Assembly: GCF_020360975.1 (NCBI RefSeq)
Contig: NW_025408673.1
Location: 3,038,001-3,102,000 of the forward strand
Direction of reading: 5' to 3'
From: Hirsutella rhossiliensis
Lineage: Eukaryota; Ascomycota; Sordariomycetes; Hypocreales; Ophiocordycipitaceae
DNA length: 64,000 bases
The position numbers and the translations under genes are program-made. The notes under the pieces are model-generated. The model had not been told where the DNA came from, searched no databases, and was given only the letters and a program-made list of their open reading frames with translations. Each line of letters opens with the position of its first letter. Position 1 is the stretch's first letter. Positions 19,697 through 31,630 of the stretch are shown here, piece after piece.

Positions 19697-20768
19697 ATGG
19701 CCGAAGATAACAACAACATGCAGCCGGACGTCCTCAGCGCCCTGGTTGCCGAGATACGAAGTCTAAGAGAAGAGAGTTCCCGAAGAAATACCCAGTTTGA
19801 AGAACGTTTTATTGCCCTGGAACTCCAACAACACCAGCAAGCCCGTTCGTCTGAACTCCTAGAGCCAACGCCATCTGTCACCCCGGCTGTCCCCATCGAG
19901 GACACCCGTGTGGTCGCCACTCACAAGCCTCACCCAACCAAGCGCCCCAAATTACGAGACATACCGAAATTCGGCGGCGAAAAGGCTCAGTGGCGATGCT
20001 GGAAACTAGAAACCGAAGGAAAGCTACGAGTCGATAAAGAAGCCCTTGGAGATGCAGAAGGCCACTTTATGTACATCTTCATGAGCCTAGAAGGCAAGGC
20101 TAAAGACAACGTGACCACATTTGTGGAGATGCAAACCGAGAAGAGAACGTTCAATGTTGCTGAACTACTCAACCGCCTCGAATTGCTGTACAGGGAGAGG
20201 GATCGCAAGCAGAGAGCTACACGCAACCTGCATTCGATTAAGCAAGGAGAGAATGAACCGTTCACGTCCTTTTACCCCCGCTTTGAGAGGGAGATCGCCA
20301 ATGCCAACGCCGAGTATTGGCCGGACGACAGCAAGATTTCCTACCTCCAGGAGGCACTAAACGATAAAATGAAAGCAGCCCTCATAGGCTCTGACCCCTC
20401 TACCATCAGCAGCTATGTTGGGCTGGCGAGGAGGTGCGATTCGCTGAGCAGCCAGATGGAACTGTTGGGTCAGTGGAAAAGGCCCCGAGGCAACACAAAG
20501 AGTTCGGACAACTATGACAACCACCAGAATCATGGAGGCAAGGCTGCCCAGAAACAGTCTGGCCAGAAAACCGAAGTTAGACGAGAGGAGATGATGGAAT
20601 GGGAGCCAACTCTACAAGCATCCGCGAAAGTGAACGCTGCGCGCACCCGCAGTGATAAGAACACATATGGTTACCAATCCAAACGACCAGAAGACCAAGC
20701 GCTGCTGGGAAAGCGTGCCAAGTGGGTCGACCAGGCCGAGATGGACGCCCGTTACCGTGAAGGGCGTT
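19697..20768 (+). pseudogene. gypsy-1 Gag, N-terminal part, interrupted by hAT-2
   Basis: ATG 19697 opens a Gag with a coiled N-terminus, then the retrotransposon capsid-like segment RDIPKFGGEKAQWRCWKLE through SFYPRFEREIANANAEYW. The native frame ends at the hAT-2 insertion, after ARYREGR. Removing the insertion and one target duplication joins it in frame to CLRCGRDNC at 23546, a zinc knuckle. Confidence 0.85.
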
Positions 20769-23537
20769 CAGTGTTGCTAATAATATAAACAATACGTATA
20801 TTGGCAATATGGACCCCTCGCAATATTATTGTATTGTCAAGAGGTGCGTATTGTATTGCGCAATATGGCATTGGTCCATATTGTATTGTATTGCCAGTGA
20901 CCAAATATATTGCCAGTAAAACAATATATCCCGTATATCCCACGTGACCTCATTATTCAACCGTCGTTGCCGAAATATCGTCACCCTGAAAATCCTGTAT
21001 CCCAAACCATGACTTCAAGCACTCCAATGCCTGAATTACATCACCCCAAGTCGATTTCGACGGTCTGTGATGGTTATTTTTGCCCCAGAGAAGAGTCTTT
21101 CGGGCTCAGCAGACATTGCGGGAATTGACAGTATATCCACCGCCATTTTGCTCAGGTATGGGTAGTTCTTTGCTGTGTTTCCTCCAGCCACCATGCGAGG
21201 GCGCTTGTGAACCCATAAACCCGTTCAGACTTACAATATCGCTCGTACTCGTCTGTGATAAGTGCTGGTTGTAGGTGCTTGTTTCTCCAATTCAAGAACT
21301 CGTTCGTGGTCGTCAACGGAACCTCAGATAGAGAAGGCGGCTCCACAGGTTTATAATCATCCCACAGTGTCTCCATCAGCTTCTTTGACGAGTCAGCCCA
21401 CTCCTTCTTCCAGTTTTCGTGTATGTAGTGCCATTTATGCGAAGGGTGAAGCACAATCGCAGCGACGTAGGCAGGCGATTCGTCAGTAAGACAATAGTAC
21501 TTATCCATCTTCGCCCAGCCCGAGTTATACATTGGTGCCATAATCGGATCGTCGATATGTGCCTCTTTTCCTGCTTCGAATTGCGCCAATACGAAGTCCA
21601 TAGCCAAGAGAACATTGTCAAGAGTTGCAAACGATGACTCAAGGGCCTTTGTCGTCATTTTAAGCTTCTCCAAGAAAGACTTGATCTTCTCGAGGATGAC
21701 CCACTCGGGAGAGAGCTCGTCTCCGGCACAATCTCCTTCCACCCATTTGTTGAAATATCCTCGACTGCGCCTCTAAGATGCAAGGCCGCTCGTAGCATGG
21801 TGTACCACGAACTCCACCTCGTGTCATTATCTCGCGCAAGCTTGCGATTATGGCTGATGGCCAGAAACTTTTGGCGACGCTGAACACTACTTTGGACGAA
21901 AACCACGAAGTTGTGGAGCTTGCCAAGGGGACCCTTTTCCGCCACGCCTCGATCTCTTTTAGTGTCACATTATGCCCATCACGTTCGTCGTCTTTGAGCT
22001 TCTCATTATCGGTAACGAAGAGGAAAGCTTTGGCGGCAAGGTTGATAATGTGACCTTGGCAGCGGAGTCGGTGAGATTTGGGATCGTATCGAATGTCATA
22101 TCGACGTAGAAGGCCTGTAAATGTTAGGGCCAGTCAGAAAAACAGGGCACCGTACTTACCAAGGGAAAGAGATCTCATCATTGTATCGTTATTGCCTGCA
22201 TTGTCCATCACAAAATATCCAAGGTTGGAAGCAAACCCCAGTCATCAACCACTTCCAAAATTGCCCTTGCCAGGTGATATCCGTCGTGCTCACTGTCGAT
22301 GTCTTTCAAAGCCAAGACATGGTGTTCCAACTGACTGTCTTCTGCAACGTAATGAGCAACTACGCCTAAGATGGCCAAAGAGTTGGGGGAAGTCCATAGG
22401 TCGCAGCTGATATGAATTTTTGACTTTGCTGACTGGATGCGCTGCTTGACCTTCTCCTTCTGACCTTCGTACTGCCGCATAATCCATTTCTTGATGGTCT
22501 CGTGTGTATCTGGAAGCCAAGTATCGATATCGGCGTTGAGGTAGGCTAAGAATGCTCGGAATTCTGGGCATTCCACAAGCCTAAATGGGAGAGAACAGGA
22601 CGTAATAAACCTTACGTATAAAGCTTCGAGCTGGTCTGGGTCGATCGAGTCTCCGGATTGATCGTTGAGCCGACGGCGTTTTCGGGGATGTTCTTTGGCC
22701 GTAACACGAGCTATCTCGAGAATAGTTCGTATATTCGTGACTTTGGCAGTTCGTGGCGCGCCTTTGGGAGGCCGTGACCGTCAGGAGGAGGATCCGTAAG
22801 GTGCTTGGCTGGGGCCGCAGTTCCACCGGAACAGCAATACGTTTTGTCACAGTGTTTGCAGCGCCATTCTTCTTTTCCGGTCCGCTGATTGTAGTATTTC
22901 GTCTCTATGTCCTCGTCTGGCATATGAGAAAAGACCCATGATGTTCTTGGCTTGGCCGAAGGGTTTATGGAGGCCGTGCGAGGTTGCGACGATTGGCATT
23001 CAGTGGTTTGGGTCTCATCTGGATCATGCAACCGTGGCTGGAATCTCCGAGTATTCGTCTGATATTGACGAATCCCGTCGCGGCGATGTTTGAACAAAAG
23101 GCAGGCGTTGTTGAGGCATCGAGATTGCTTGTAAGTCCTGGGGTGGGAAAGCGGGTTGAGGAGGAAAACAGTGTTTGGACGGCGAGCCGCTACCCTGTAG
23201 GTCTGGATTTATACATACATTTACGCGTTTCCGTGCGCCAATAGGAAACTTTTACGTCCTGGAGGTCCGCCAGACGAAAAACAATACATAGAACATGCTT
23301 ATATTTACGCGTGTTTTTTGACGCGTCATCATATTGGCGCGAATTGGGGAACGGAAAGGCGAATGACTACCAACCAATACAAACAATACAAGCCATATAT
23401 TGCCAGTATGGAAGGCGCTATATTGTATCGTCACAATATGACGGCGAGCATATTGTATTGGTACAATATGAGAAATCGCGTATTGTATTGTATATACTGC
23501 AGTATACTACTTTATTGTCATATTATTAGCAACACTG
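20769..23537 (-). mobile_element. hAT transposon, hAT-2, nested in gypsy-1 gag
   Basis: The 2769-bp element has terminal inverted repeats CAGTGTTGCTAATAATA and an 8-bp target duplication AGGGCGTT (20761-20768 and 23538-23545). Both are diagnostic of hAT. Subterminal regions at both ends are packed with CAATAT and ATTGTATTG motifs, likely transposase-binding sites. The transposase is on the minus strand. Confidence 0.93.
21010..23097 (-). pseudogene. hAT-2 transposase (BED finger, hAT dimerisation domain), disrupted
   Basis: From the 5' end on the minus strand: a BED-type finger EEWRCKHCDKTYCCSGGTAA with HL (about 22.87 kb), the catalytic region with HISCDLWTSPNSLAILGVVA (22.39 kb), a helical insertion domain, and at 21.0-21.15 kb a C-terminal hATC motif ILSIPAMSAEPERLFSGAK. 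Frames change several times between these blocks. Some breaks may be introns, but a shift just before the hATC motif looks like a mutation. Probably inactive. Confidence 0.75.
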
Positions 23538-23545
23538 AGGGCGTT

Positions 23546-24400
23546 GCCTCCGTTGTGGAAGAGACAACTGCAGAATCGAGCGCTGTCCATTGGCTGCGCC
23601 TATCCGACCCGCAAACACGACCCGACGCACTCAGGTCAATGCCGTGGCTCCGACACGACCAGCGGTCACTAATGCCGAGATCGCCGAAGACGAAGCTTCG
23701 TCTCATAGCGATGAAGATTCAGATTAGGGACACGCGGCGGCTGTGAGAGAATGGGATGTGAGCGGAAAAGCAAAAATGGACGGAGAACCGTTCATAGCAG
23801 ACGTCAGGGTGAACGGCACAGACTTTGTGCCATCTCTTGTCGACTATGGCTGCCTCTGCTACGGCGCGGTTAGCAAGCGCACATTTCACTCTCCAGTTGC
23901 CACATATACGCGTCCAGCCGCGCATCTTGGAGAATGCAGCGGAGACGGCAAGAGGTCAAAATCGACACACGTATGTGTCGATCGACCTCGATGGACATCA
24001 GCAGCATCGTGTTTTCATGTACGTCATCGACGATCTTAACTGGGACATGATCCTGGGTAAACGATGGATGGAAGACCAGGATGTTCACACCCACGCAAAG
24101 GAAGGATATCTCGAGATTGGGTCCAATGGAGTTCAAGTACGAGACCGACGACGTTACCAGCCTCCCCAGCTAGACGTCTCTAACGTCATGGCCGCAACCT
24201 TTTTAGCAGAGGCACGCCGTGACAAACGAAAAGGCGGCATTGGAGTTCACTCGGTCACGATGGCGGATATTGACAAGGCCCTAAGACCGAAACCGAAGAC
24301 TGACGTAATGGAGAAGCTGCCACCACAGTACCACAAGTGGTCTCGAGCTTTCTCAGCAACTGGCCGACCAGCTGCCCTCATCGGCCAGGTGTGGACCTGA
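23546..24400 (+). pseudogene. gypsy-1 zinc knuckle and protease region
   Basis: CLRCGRDNCRIERC (knuckle) starts directly after the hAT-2 target duplication. An acidic stretch follows and ends in a stop. The next frame has FVPSLVDYGCLCYGAVS at the position of the retropepsin site, where D-Y-G replaces the usual D-S/T-G. After another shift comes VFMYVIDDLNWDMILGKRWM, the flap-to-C-terminal part of a gypsy protease, and a linker to RT. The altered active site and shifts make it non-functional. Confidence 0.7.
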
Positions 24401-25107
24401 GGATCGAAGTGCTGAAAGACGAGCATGGCCGAGAGAAGCCCTACCTTGGGGACCGCTTTACAGCATGTCCCGCGAGGAGCTATTGGTGCTACGAAAGACC
24501 TCACAGAACTACTCGACAAGGGATTTATTAGAGTCAGCAGTTCGCCAGCCGCAGCACCAGTCCTTATGGTGAAGAAGCCCGGCGGAGGCATCCGCTTCTG
24601 CGTGGATTACAGAGGTTTGAATCACATAACGAAGAGGGACCGCTATCCCTTGCCTTTACTGAGCGAGACCTTGCGAACGATAGCCAAGGCAAGGTGGTTC
24701 ACCAAGGTAGATGTTATAGCAGCGTTCCATAAGATCAGGTCGCCCTGGCGGCCTGGCGACGAAGAAAGACAGCCTTCAGAACGCGCTATGGATCCTTCGA
24801 ATGGCTGGTAGTTCCATTCGGCCTGACAGGCGCACCAGCAGCCTTTCAGCGGTATATTAACAGCGTGCTCCAGGATTACCTCGATGATTTTGTGTCAGCG
24901 TATATCGACGATGTCCTGATCTTCTCCTCTGGAAGCCTGCAAGACCACCGCGACAAAGTCGGCAAGGTCCTCCAACGACTGATGGACGCTGGGCTGCAAC
25001 TGGACATCAACAAGAGCGAATTCGAAGTCAAGGCTGTGAAATACCTTGGGTTCATCATCGAGGCGGAGTGTGGATCCGAGTCGACCCAGAGAAGGTTGAG
25101 GCTGTGA
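24401..25107 (+). pseudogene. gypsy-1 reverse transcriptase
   Basis: [38 protein letters not shown] and [15 protein letters not shown] are gypsy RT motifs 1-3. After a shift near 24760, SAYIDDVLIFSS carries the YIDD catalytic box, ending with VKYLGFIIE and a stop. The key Asp residues are present but the frame is broken. Confidence 0.85.
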
Positions 25108-26735
25108 AGGGATGGGCAACCCGACGAATATTAAATCCGTGAGGAGTTTTATCGGATTCGCGAACTTCTACAGGGTGTTTATGCCAGAGTTCTCGGTGAT
25201 AGCGGAGCGCTAACGCGGCTAACGAAGAAGGACGTGCCATTCCGTTGGGATGGATTGTGCGAAGAAGCCTTCGAGAAACTCAAGGACCTGTTGATCACGG
25301 CCCCGATCCTGCACACTTCCATCCAGAAAGGGAGACTATCGTGGAAGCGGACGCTTCAGGATTCGCGTCGGGAGGCGTGCTCCTGCAGAGAGATGATAAG
25401 GATGGACTGGTACGACCTGTCGCATACTTCTCGAAGAAACATTCGGCAGCCGAAGCGAACTACGCTATCCATGACAAGGAGCTACTCGCCATTCTCAGAT
25501 GTTTGGAGCAGTGGGAACCAGAGCTACGGGCAGTAGAGCACTTCAAGATCCTAACGGACCACAAGAACCTGAGATACTTCTACTCGGAAAGGAGGTTGAC
25601 AGAGAGACAAGTGCGGTGGTCGGAGTTCCTGTCCAAGTTCCAATTCAAGCTCGAATGGAGGCCAGGCCGCAAGGGTGGATTGCCTGACGCGCTCTCGACG
25701 GGACCAGGATATGCCGGCCAACTACTCCGATGAACGACTAAAGGGACGCATTATGAGGCTATTCCAAGATGATCACCTTAGAAGGATCCCAATATCGACA
25801 TTGTCTACCAACACCGAGGGTGCCCAGGAAATCAACTTCGGAAAAGAGATTAGGATATTTGAAGATGAGGAGTTACAGCAGCTGTGGCACGCCGCACGCC
25901 AAGAAGACAAGCTCTATCAAGAACTCACGAAGCTGGTAGCAGATGGAGCGAAGAGTTTGCCAACAGGATTACAGAAGGAGAAGGTTGTCAGCATTTCAGA
26001 ATGCTCGTTAGACAATAGGGGCCTGCTGTGCTTTAGAGAACGCGTCTGATACCCGGTTCGGAGCCGCTACGTACGAGGATCATCCAGGAAACTCACGACT
26101 CTCATATCACCGGACATCCTGGAAGGGACTCACGTACTCGACTCTGTCGAGACGCTTCTTCTGGCCGGGTGCCGCTAGCGATGTACGTCGGTTTGTGCGC
26201 AACTGCGAGGTTTGCGGACGAAACACCATCTGGAGGGATACAAAGAAAGGACTCCTAAAGCCGCTCCCTATTCCGCAACGCATATGGAGCGAAATTACCA
26301 TTGACTTTATTACTGACCTCCCACCGTCGGGGAAAGACGGCGCGACGAACTGCATGGTGGTCACGGACCGACTCACCAAAGGCGTCGAACTCGAAGGATT
26401 ACACGATATTTCTTCAGAAGCGGTTGCAAGAAGACTCTTCGAACGACACTACCCTGTCCATGGCATCCCAACGGCTATTACCAGTGATCGGGGTCCCCAG
26501 TTTGTCAGTGGTATGTGGAAACACTTCTGTCAGCTGCTAGATCGAGCAGCGGTTGTCAACGGCGTACCATCCACAAACCGACGGTGCAACAGAACGAATG
26601 AACCAAGAGGTAGAGAGGATTCTTCGGATATGGACAAACTATCTGCAGGAGAACTGGTTGGACTTGCTTCCAGTCGCGATGGCGACAATTAACGAGCGGG
26701 AAGCAACCTCCACCGGACTGAGTCCGTTCTTCAGC
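25108..26735 (+). pseudogene. gypsy-1 RNase H and integrase, N-terminal part
   Basis: RNase H motifs IVEADASGFASGGVLLQ and YAIHDKELLAILRCLEQWE lie at 25.33-25.52 kb. Integrase shows GHPGRDS-like coding (26.11 kb), CEVCGRN (zinc site), TIDFITDLPPSG (first Asp), ITSDRGPQFVSGMW (second Asp) and, in another frame, STAYHPQTDGATERMNQEV (Glu). It ends at the MITE insertion after GLSPFF. Confidence 0.85.
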
Positions 26736-27218
26736 CAGTGTGGTTTTCGATCCAGTCAATCCTGATCAATCGATATTGACGGATTGATTAAATTGGCCAG
26801 TAAGATTGTCAATCCTGTCAATCCAGTTGGTGCCACAACTGCCATGGCGGCGCCACCGATTTAACAATCCATTTTTTTTGGCGGAACAACTAGTTAATTA
26901 AAATGAGATACCGTAATTTCCAGACGAGCGCGCAATTATCGATCCTCATTTGCCGATAATGGGATTGCCGGCGCTCGGATTGAATGAAGTTCAATCCGTC
27001 AATCCTTGCGACGCCATAATCCGCCGCTCTGAGGCGCCGCCCTAATTTGATTTATTGGCTGGATAACGGGGCTAGTAACCCGCACAAGCCAATGAGAGAT
27101 AGCAGAGGAACGCCACGCGGATTGATTAGGATTGACAATCTGGTGGTCAATTCAATTCAATTCAATCCGCGATATTGATTGATTGGATTGACAAGGGTCC
27201 AGATTGAAAACCACACTG
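26736..27218. mobile_element. MITE-like element nested in gypsy-1 integrase
   Basis: 483 bp between CAGTGTGGTTTTC and GAAAACCACACTG, which are perfect inverted termini of 13 bp. There is no coding sequence. The interior is rich in ATTGA/TCAAT, including TCAATCCGTCAATCC. TTCTTC flanks both sides a few bases out (26729-26732 region and 27222-27228), possibly from the target. CAGTG termini suggest a hAT-derived non-autonomous element, but no clean 8-bp duplication is visible. Confidence 0.75.
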
Positions 27219-27858
27219 AAACTTCTTCTTCATGCACGGCTACCACAATGAGCCAATCCAGTTAGTTGAGCATCGAAGCACGGAAGACACAACACAGGAA
27301 GAAGCTGCAGCGGAGAATTTTATTCAGAGACTACAGGATGCCACGGAGTTTGCGCAAGCAGCGATAGCTATGGCCCAGGAAATACAGCAAGCGCAAGCCA
27401 ACAAGCACAGGACAGCCGCACCGAGATACAAGCCTGGGGATTGGGTATACCTCAACTTGAGAAATGTCAAAACATCGCGACCCTGCAAGAAGCTCGATTG
27501 GTTACATGCCAAATATCAAGTGCTCGCCGAAGTCAGCCCACATGCCTATAGGTTGGATGTGCCTGGACGTATCCATCCAGTCTTTCACGTCGATCTACTC
27601 CGGCCAGTACCCGGAGACCCATTGCCTTCGCAGAAAATCGATCAAGAGAGTGCCCCACCGGTGCTGGTGGACGGCCAAGAAATGTACCTCGTCGAAAGGA
27701 TTCTGGATGAAAGAATGGAAGGTACGCATAAGAAGGTGCTCGTAAAATGGCATGATTACTCGCAGCCTACGTGGGAACCCCTCCCACTATTCGACACACT
27801 GATGCATGGAAGCAATGGAAGAAACATAAAAGAGTGTCACCTTCTCAAGTCATCTTGA
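27219..27858 (+). pseudogene. gypsy-1 integrase C-terminus with chromodomain-like end
   Basis: The frame resumes with FMHGYHNEPIQ directly after the MITE, continuing the SPFF motif upstream. APRYKPGDWVYLNLRNVKT is the GPY/F-type module, and VLVKWHDYSQPTWEPL near the C-terminus is a chromodomain motif (W-H/E and TWEP), typical of chromoviruses that target heterochromatin. The stretch itself (about 208 residues) is unbroken. Confidence 0.85.
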
Positions 27859-27911
27859 CACAGATTGCCACGATCCCAAGGAAGAGGAAACGTTGGACGG
27901 GAGGGAGGTAA

Positions 27912-28093
27912 TGTAACGGGCAAGTTGCTTTAACGGCGGCTGCGCCGCCTAGCTTCTAGAACCTTCCATTGGCTCGAAGCTATAAAATGCCGTTATGCTC
28001 TTATGTAGTAGATTCTCTTTCTTTCTTTCTTTCTTTTCTATCTTGATAGTAAACAGCATAGGGACTAGTTAGTTGTATCAACTCACTAGAGGC
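27912..28093 (+). repeat. gypsy-1 3' LTR, part before hAT-1
   Basis: TGTAACGGG... to ...CTAGAGGC. The last 8 bases are the hAT-1 target duplication, and the LTR resumes at 31050 with CTTTCACA. Confidence 0.88.
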
Positions 28094-31041
28094 CAGGGTG
28101 GCGATCAATTCAATTCCATCAATTTGGCCTCATTATTGAGTTGCGTTGACAGCTTATTCATCATTGGTCCCGTTGAGTTGAACCACCTGCCTTCAGATGG
28201 GGGCGATGGAGTTGAATTGAAGACGTTGAACCACGTACGGCCCATGGGGTCGCCGAGGCCCCAGCCGGCAGCATGTCCAGTATCATCCCCTAGACTCCAT
28301 ATAATGCTATTCGCATTCTCCCTGACACGTCAACCAACGTATCCACGGCGTCGATTAGGCCATTCCGTACCCACGACCGTAACGTTTGCGTAATCCCTAT
28401 CGTGCTGGCTTCCAATCGAGTCCGTAGCGGTGACACCATTTGCCCAGTGGTACTAAAGAGACGCTCGCACTCTGCGGACATGGGAGGATCGAGAGCAAGT
28501 CGAGAGCCATCCGCGACAACCGTGGGTAGTCTTTCCGCCTCTGCCACCAATACTGAAATGGGTTGGTGACGAGAGGATCATTCTCAGCGTCAGCACTCGA
28601 CAGCCAGCGGTCATATTCATCATGGTCCGGATTCAGTGAACTTTCCAAAGAGGAAGATTCGTTGGGCAGCGACGAAGTCCTCTGGGCTCGGTGTCTCTCA
28701 AGCGCGCTCATTGCCTTCAGTCGCTTGTACGGACGCTCTTCGTCAGGCATCGGAGGGATCGGCAGCGATTTGTACTCCTCCTCACAGGTTTCTCACCATT
28801 CCTTTGCCTCCTGTAGCCAGGGAGCTGTGCTTGTCAGTCCATGTATTCTCGAAATAACCCCAACGCGAAACCGGATTTAAAATAGCAGAAGCATAGTATG
28901 CTGGCGTCTCGTCAAGCTTCGTATAGTAGTCGTTCAACTTATCCCAGCCCAGATTAATGTTAGCCTTGAGGTGCTCTGGATCGGGGAACTTCTCCGCTAC
29001 TGCTTTCCACCTCTAGTCTGTCCATCAGGAATTCGTAGGTTGAGGCAACGTCCCACATATTTCCGTATGCTTCAATGCGGCCTCCTTTTCGAACTCGGCT
29101 CTGGGCGTCACCTTCTAGCATTCGGAGTGCTTCTTCGAAGTCAACAAGCACCCTATCCATCAACCCAATGACCTTCCAGTCTTTATCGCTGAGAAGACTC
29201 TCCTCGCGGAGAGACAAAGGCATCTCTTTTGCCCTTCTCATCCCATTGCGGCATTTTTTCCTGAACTCAAGCGTGACCTTCTCAGTCAGGTCTTCCAAGA
29301 AAGGCCGCAACTCAAGGCCGCGCCGTATCATATAAAGAGTCGAAAGCCAACGAGTAAGGTTATCAAGGACAACGTCCACAGGGTTCTTCGCTCGAACCTT
29401 GGGGTCGTCCGACTGTGAAAAGGACTCTTCCTGAAGCGCACGAAGCCGGTACGTCAGCTTATCGGACTGATGGATCCAATTTACTAGGTTGTGGAGCTTT
29501 CCGACTGGGCCTTTCTTTCGCCAGATTTCATGCTGGACCGCGTCAAGAACAGGCTCCCGTTAATCTCTGCCTCAAACGCGTCGGCCTTGTGTCCAAATAA
29601 TAGCGCCTTGACCACCAAGTTGAGCACGTGGCCGAAGCATCGCACCCTCCGCTTCTTCGGATCAAAGCCCAGTGCCTCTGCAATCTCCTCTGTCGCCGTA
29701 TCCATATTGCCAGCGTTGTCCAGTGTAATATAGCCCACCTTGTCGAGGATCTCATAGCTCTCTAGGATCTCGAGGATCTGGGCTGCAATGTTTTCTCCCG
29801 AGTGTGAGATCTTCAGCTCCGGCATGCCTAGGACAAGCTTTGATGGAACTCCATCCTTGTCGATGTAAAAACATATAATCCCGTATAAAGCGTGCCGATT
29901 CCTGGAACGCCAGCCGTCGAACGCAATGTGAATTTGGCCCGGGGTGCTCTTTAGATTGTCGATTACGCACGTCTTGTATCGGGTATAAAGGTCAACAATT
30001 CGCTTTCGAACGGTATCGTGCGAGATGTGGGCATTCGTCACTGCGACCGATGGATTCAGGTATTCGAAAATATGTCGGAGGCGACAGTGCTCGGGCTGGC
30101 GAAAGGAGACGTTGGCGTCGACCACCCACTCGAGAAGAAGTCTCTGAAAATGGTCCTTATCGAAGCGCTGGATGAGGGCGTTCGCGATACCTTGCTCTTT
30201 GGGGTCTGAAGCATTGAGGTTCAACATCTCCACAATATTCTTTGACGGGGTCTTGTCCCTGGTTCCTTTCCCAAGAGCGGGCGCCCTCTTCCCGGACAGA
30301 TCGACAAGCCTGTGCTCTTTGAACAGATGATTCTCGATGTTCTGAGTGCCAGCGGCAGAGAAGTCTGATGTTTTTTGCTTCGGCTTCTTGAGGCAGGGCT
30401 TGCAAACCCATTTTCTTTTCGTGGGAGAATCGCTAGGTTGAATGTCGAAACCATGCTGCCAGACCCACGAAGTCTGCCTGCCAGCACGCTCGGAAATCGT
30501 ATAACCTGGAAAATGGTTCCATGGGAAGATGCTCCATTCGTCTTGCAAAGCATCCATGTTAACAAACGACTTGCTGGATGAGCCTCCGTCTGAAGCACGC
30601 TGGGGCTTAGTAGGAACGTCGGTTTCCATTTGGCCGCAGGAAGGGGATGCATTCGTTTGGGGAAGGTTTCTCTGCGACGCGACTCGGGGAACTTCAGCCC
30701 AAACGCGTTCAATCGCCCAGGTACTTATACATTCGTTACATCTGAAAACAGTATGGAATGGAAGTACTACAACACTCAATACGGTAACTAAGGCTAACCT
30801 TGAGGGTGATCACGCGAATCACGCGCGTCAGACGCGACTCGATTAGGTACCTAAGTGTAGATGCTACCCTAGATCACCTCCTGCTTCAACGGCTTCAACG
30901 CGTGGTCAACGTTCGAGGCGGAGGCGTGGATTGAAGCTCTCAATGTGCAGGTGATATTGAATTGATTGAATTGAAACACGTGACTTCCACTTCAATATTA
31001 TTGAAGACGTGGAGGTGGAGGTGGAATTGATCGCCACCCTG
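28094..31041 (-). mobile_element. hAT transposon, hAT-1, inserted in the gypsy-1 3' LTR
   Basis: 2948 bp with terminal inverted repeats CAGGGTGGCGATCAATTC (18 bp) and 8-bp target duplication CTAGAGGC (28086-28093 and 31042-31049). Subterminal sequence is rich in TTGAATTGAATT and contains CTTCAATATTATTGAAG near the right end. The transposase runs on the minus strand. Confidence 0.94.
28290..30629 (-). pseudogene. hAT-1 transposase, nearly complete, frameshifted
   Basis: The first plausible ATG is 30629. A BED-type finger (KWVCKPCLKKPK ... HLFKEH, 30.3-30.4 kb) is followed by the catalytic domain with IHIAFDGWRSRNRHALYGII and YITLDNAGNMDTA and RVRCFGHVLNLVVKALL. The long unbroken part ends at 29484. 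Minus frames at 29379-28960 and 28750-28397 continue the helical domain, and the hATC motif PMSAECERLFSTTGQMV lies at 28.45-28.48 kb. I count two or three frame changes, so it is recently inactivated or partly intron-split. Confidence 0.85.
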
Positions 31042-31105
31042 CTAGAGGCCTTTCACATCGCCCACCTAAAGCCGAGATGGCCCATCCGCATCGGCAATCG
31101 AATAC

Positions 31106-31630
31106 TGTCAGACAATTGGCTCCACACGGGTCAGAGATGGCATCAGGCAATTGATGAGAATTATCTAAAGAACAAGAAGTGAATGAACGAACGCACGGAG
31201 TTGTGCAGCTCTTTAATCTTTATACACAAATGAAAGGTCCGTCGCGTGATTACGCAGTAGCGGTTGCCTAGCAGGCAAGTTGTGAACATCATGCTGGTGC
31301 GAGGGCAGCAGTACAAGTATCGGGGGCATGTCGTTCACTTTCTTCGCGAAGTTGGCTTGGTGTACAACCAGCTCCCGCTTCTGCCGCGGGAGTTGAACAC
31401 GGTGTTGCTGCGTCCTGCCAACACGTCATCACAAGCCAATCTGAGCCGGCAATTTACCCGTCAGTTCCGTGTGCGCCGCCAGGCGGTTATGATATGGCTT
31501 GACTACCTCCGCCATCATCATCCTGGATATCGATGCATCGTCATCGACAACGAGTGACTGAGCCAACTGCCCGAGGACGGCAACGTGGTGGACGCCATTC
31601 GCCGAATGGAAATAATTGTACGCGAAATAT
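31106..31630 (+). pseudogene. Helitron-type fragment (DUF6570-like region)
   Basis: The plus-strand frame 31264-31557 reads VNIMLVRGQQYKYRGHVVHF ... LPLLPRELNTVLLRP ... FRVRRQAVMIWLDYLRHHHP and runs on as LSQLPEDGNVVDAI. This resembles the DUF6570 domain found N-terminal to the Rep/helicase parts of fungal Helitrons. Upstream in-frame sequence WHQAIDENYLKN and NERTELCS also occurs at 43.0-43.2 kb on the minus strand. No Rep or helicase domain follows. Confidence 0.5.

Larger units (their letters stand above)
19400..31057 (+). mobile_element. Ty3/gypsy chromovirus-type retrotransposon, gypsy-1, carrying three nested elements
   Basis: The LTRs lie at 19400-19589 and 27912-28093 plus 31050-31057. 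Plus-strand order is gag with zinc knuckle, protease, RT, RNase H, integrase and a chromodomain-like C-terminus, which is gypsy order. It is interrupted by hAT-2 (20769-23537), a MITE (26736-27218) and hAT-1 (28094-31041). Flanks of the two LTRs do not give a clean target duplication. Several frameshifts disable it. Purine tract GGGAGGGAGG precedes the right LTR. Confidence 0.9.
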
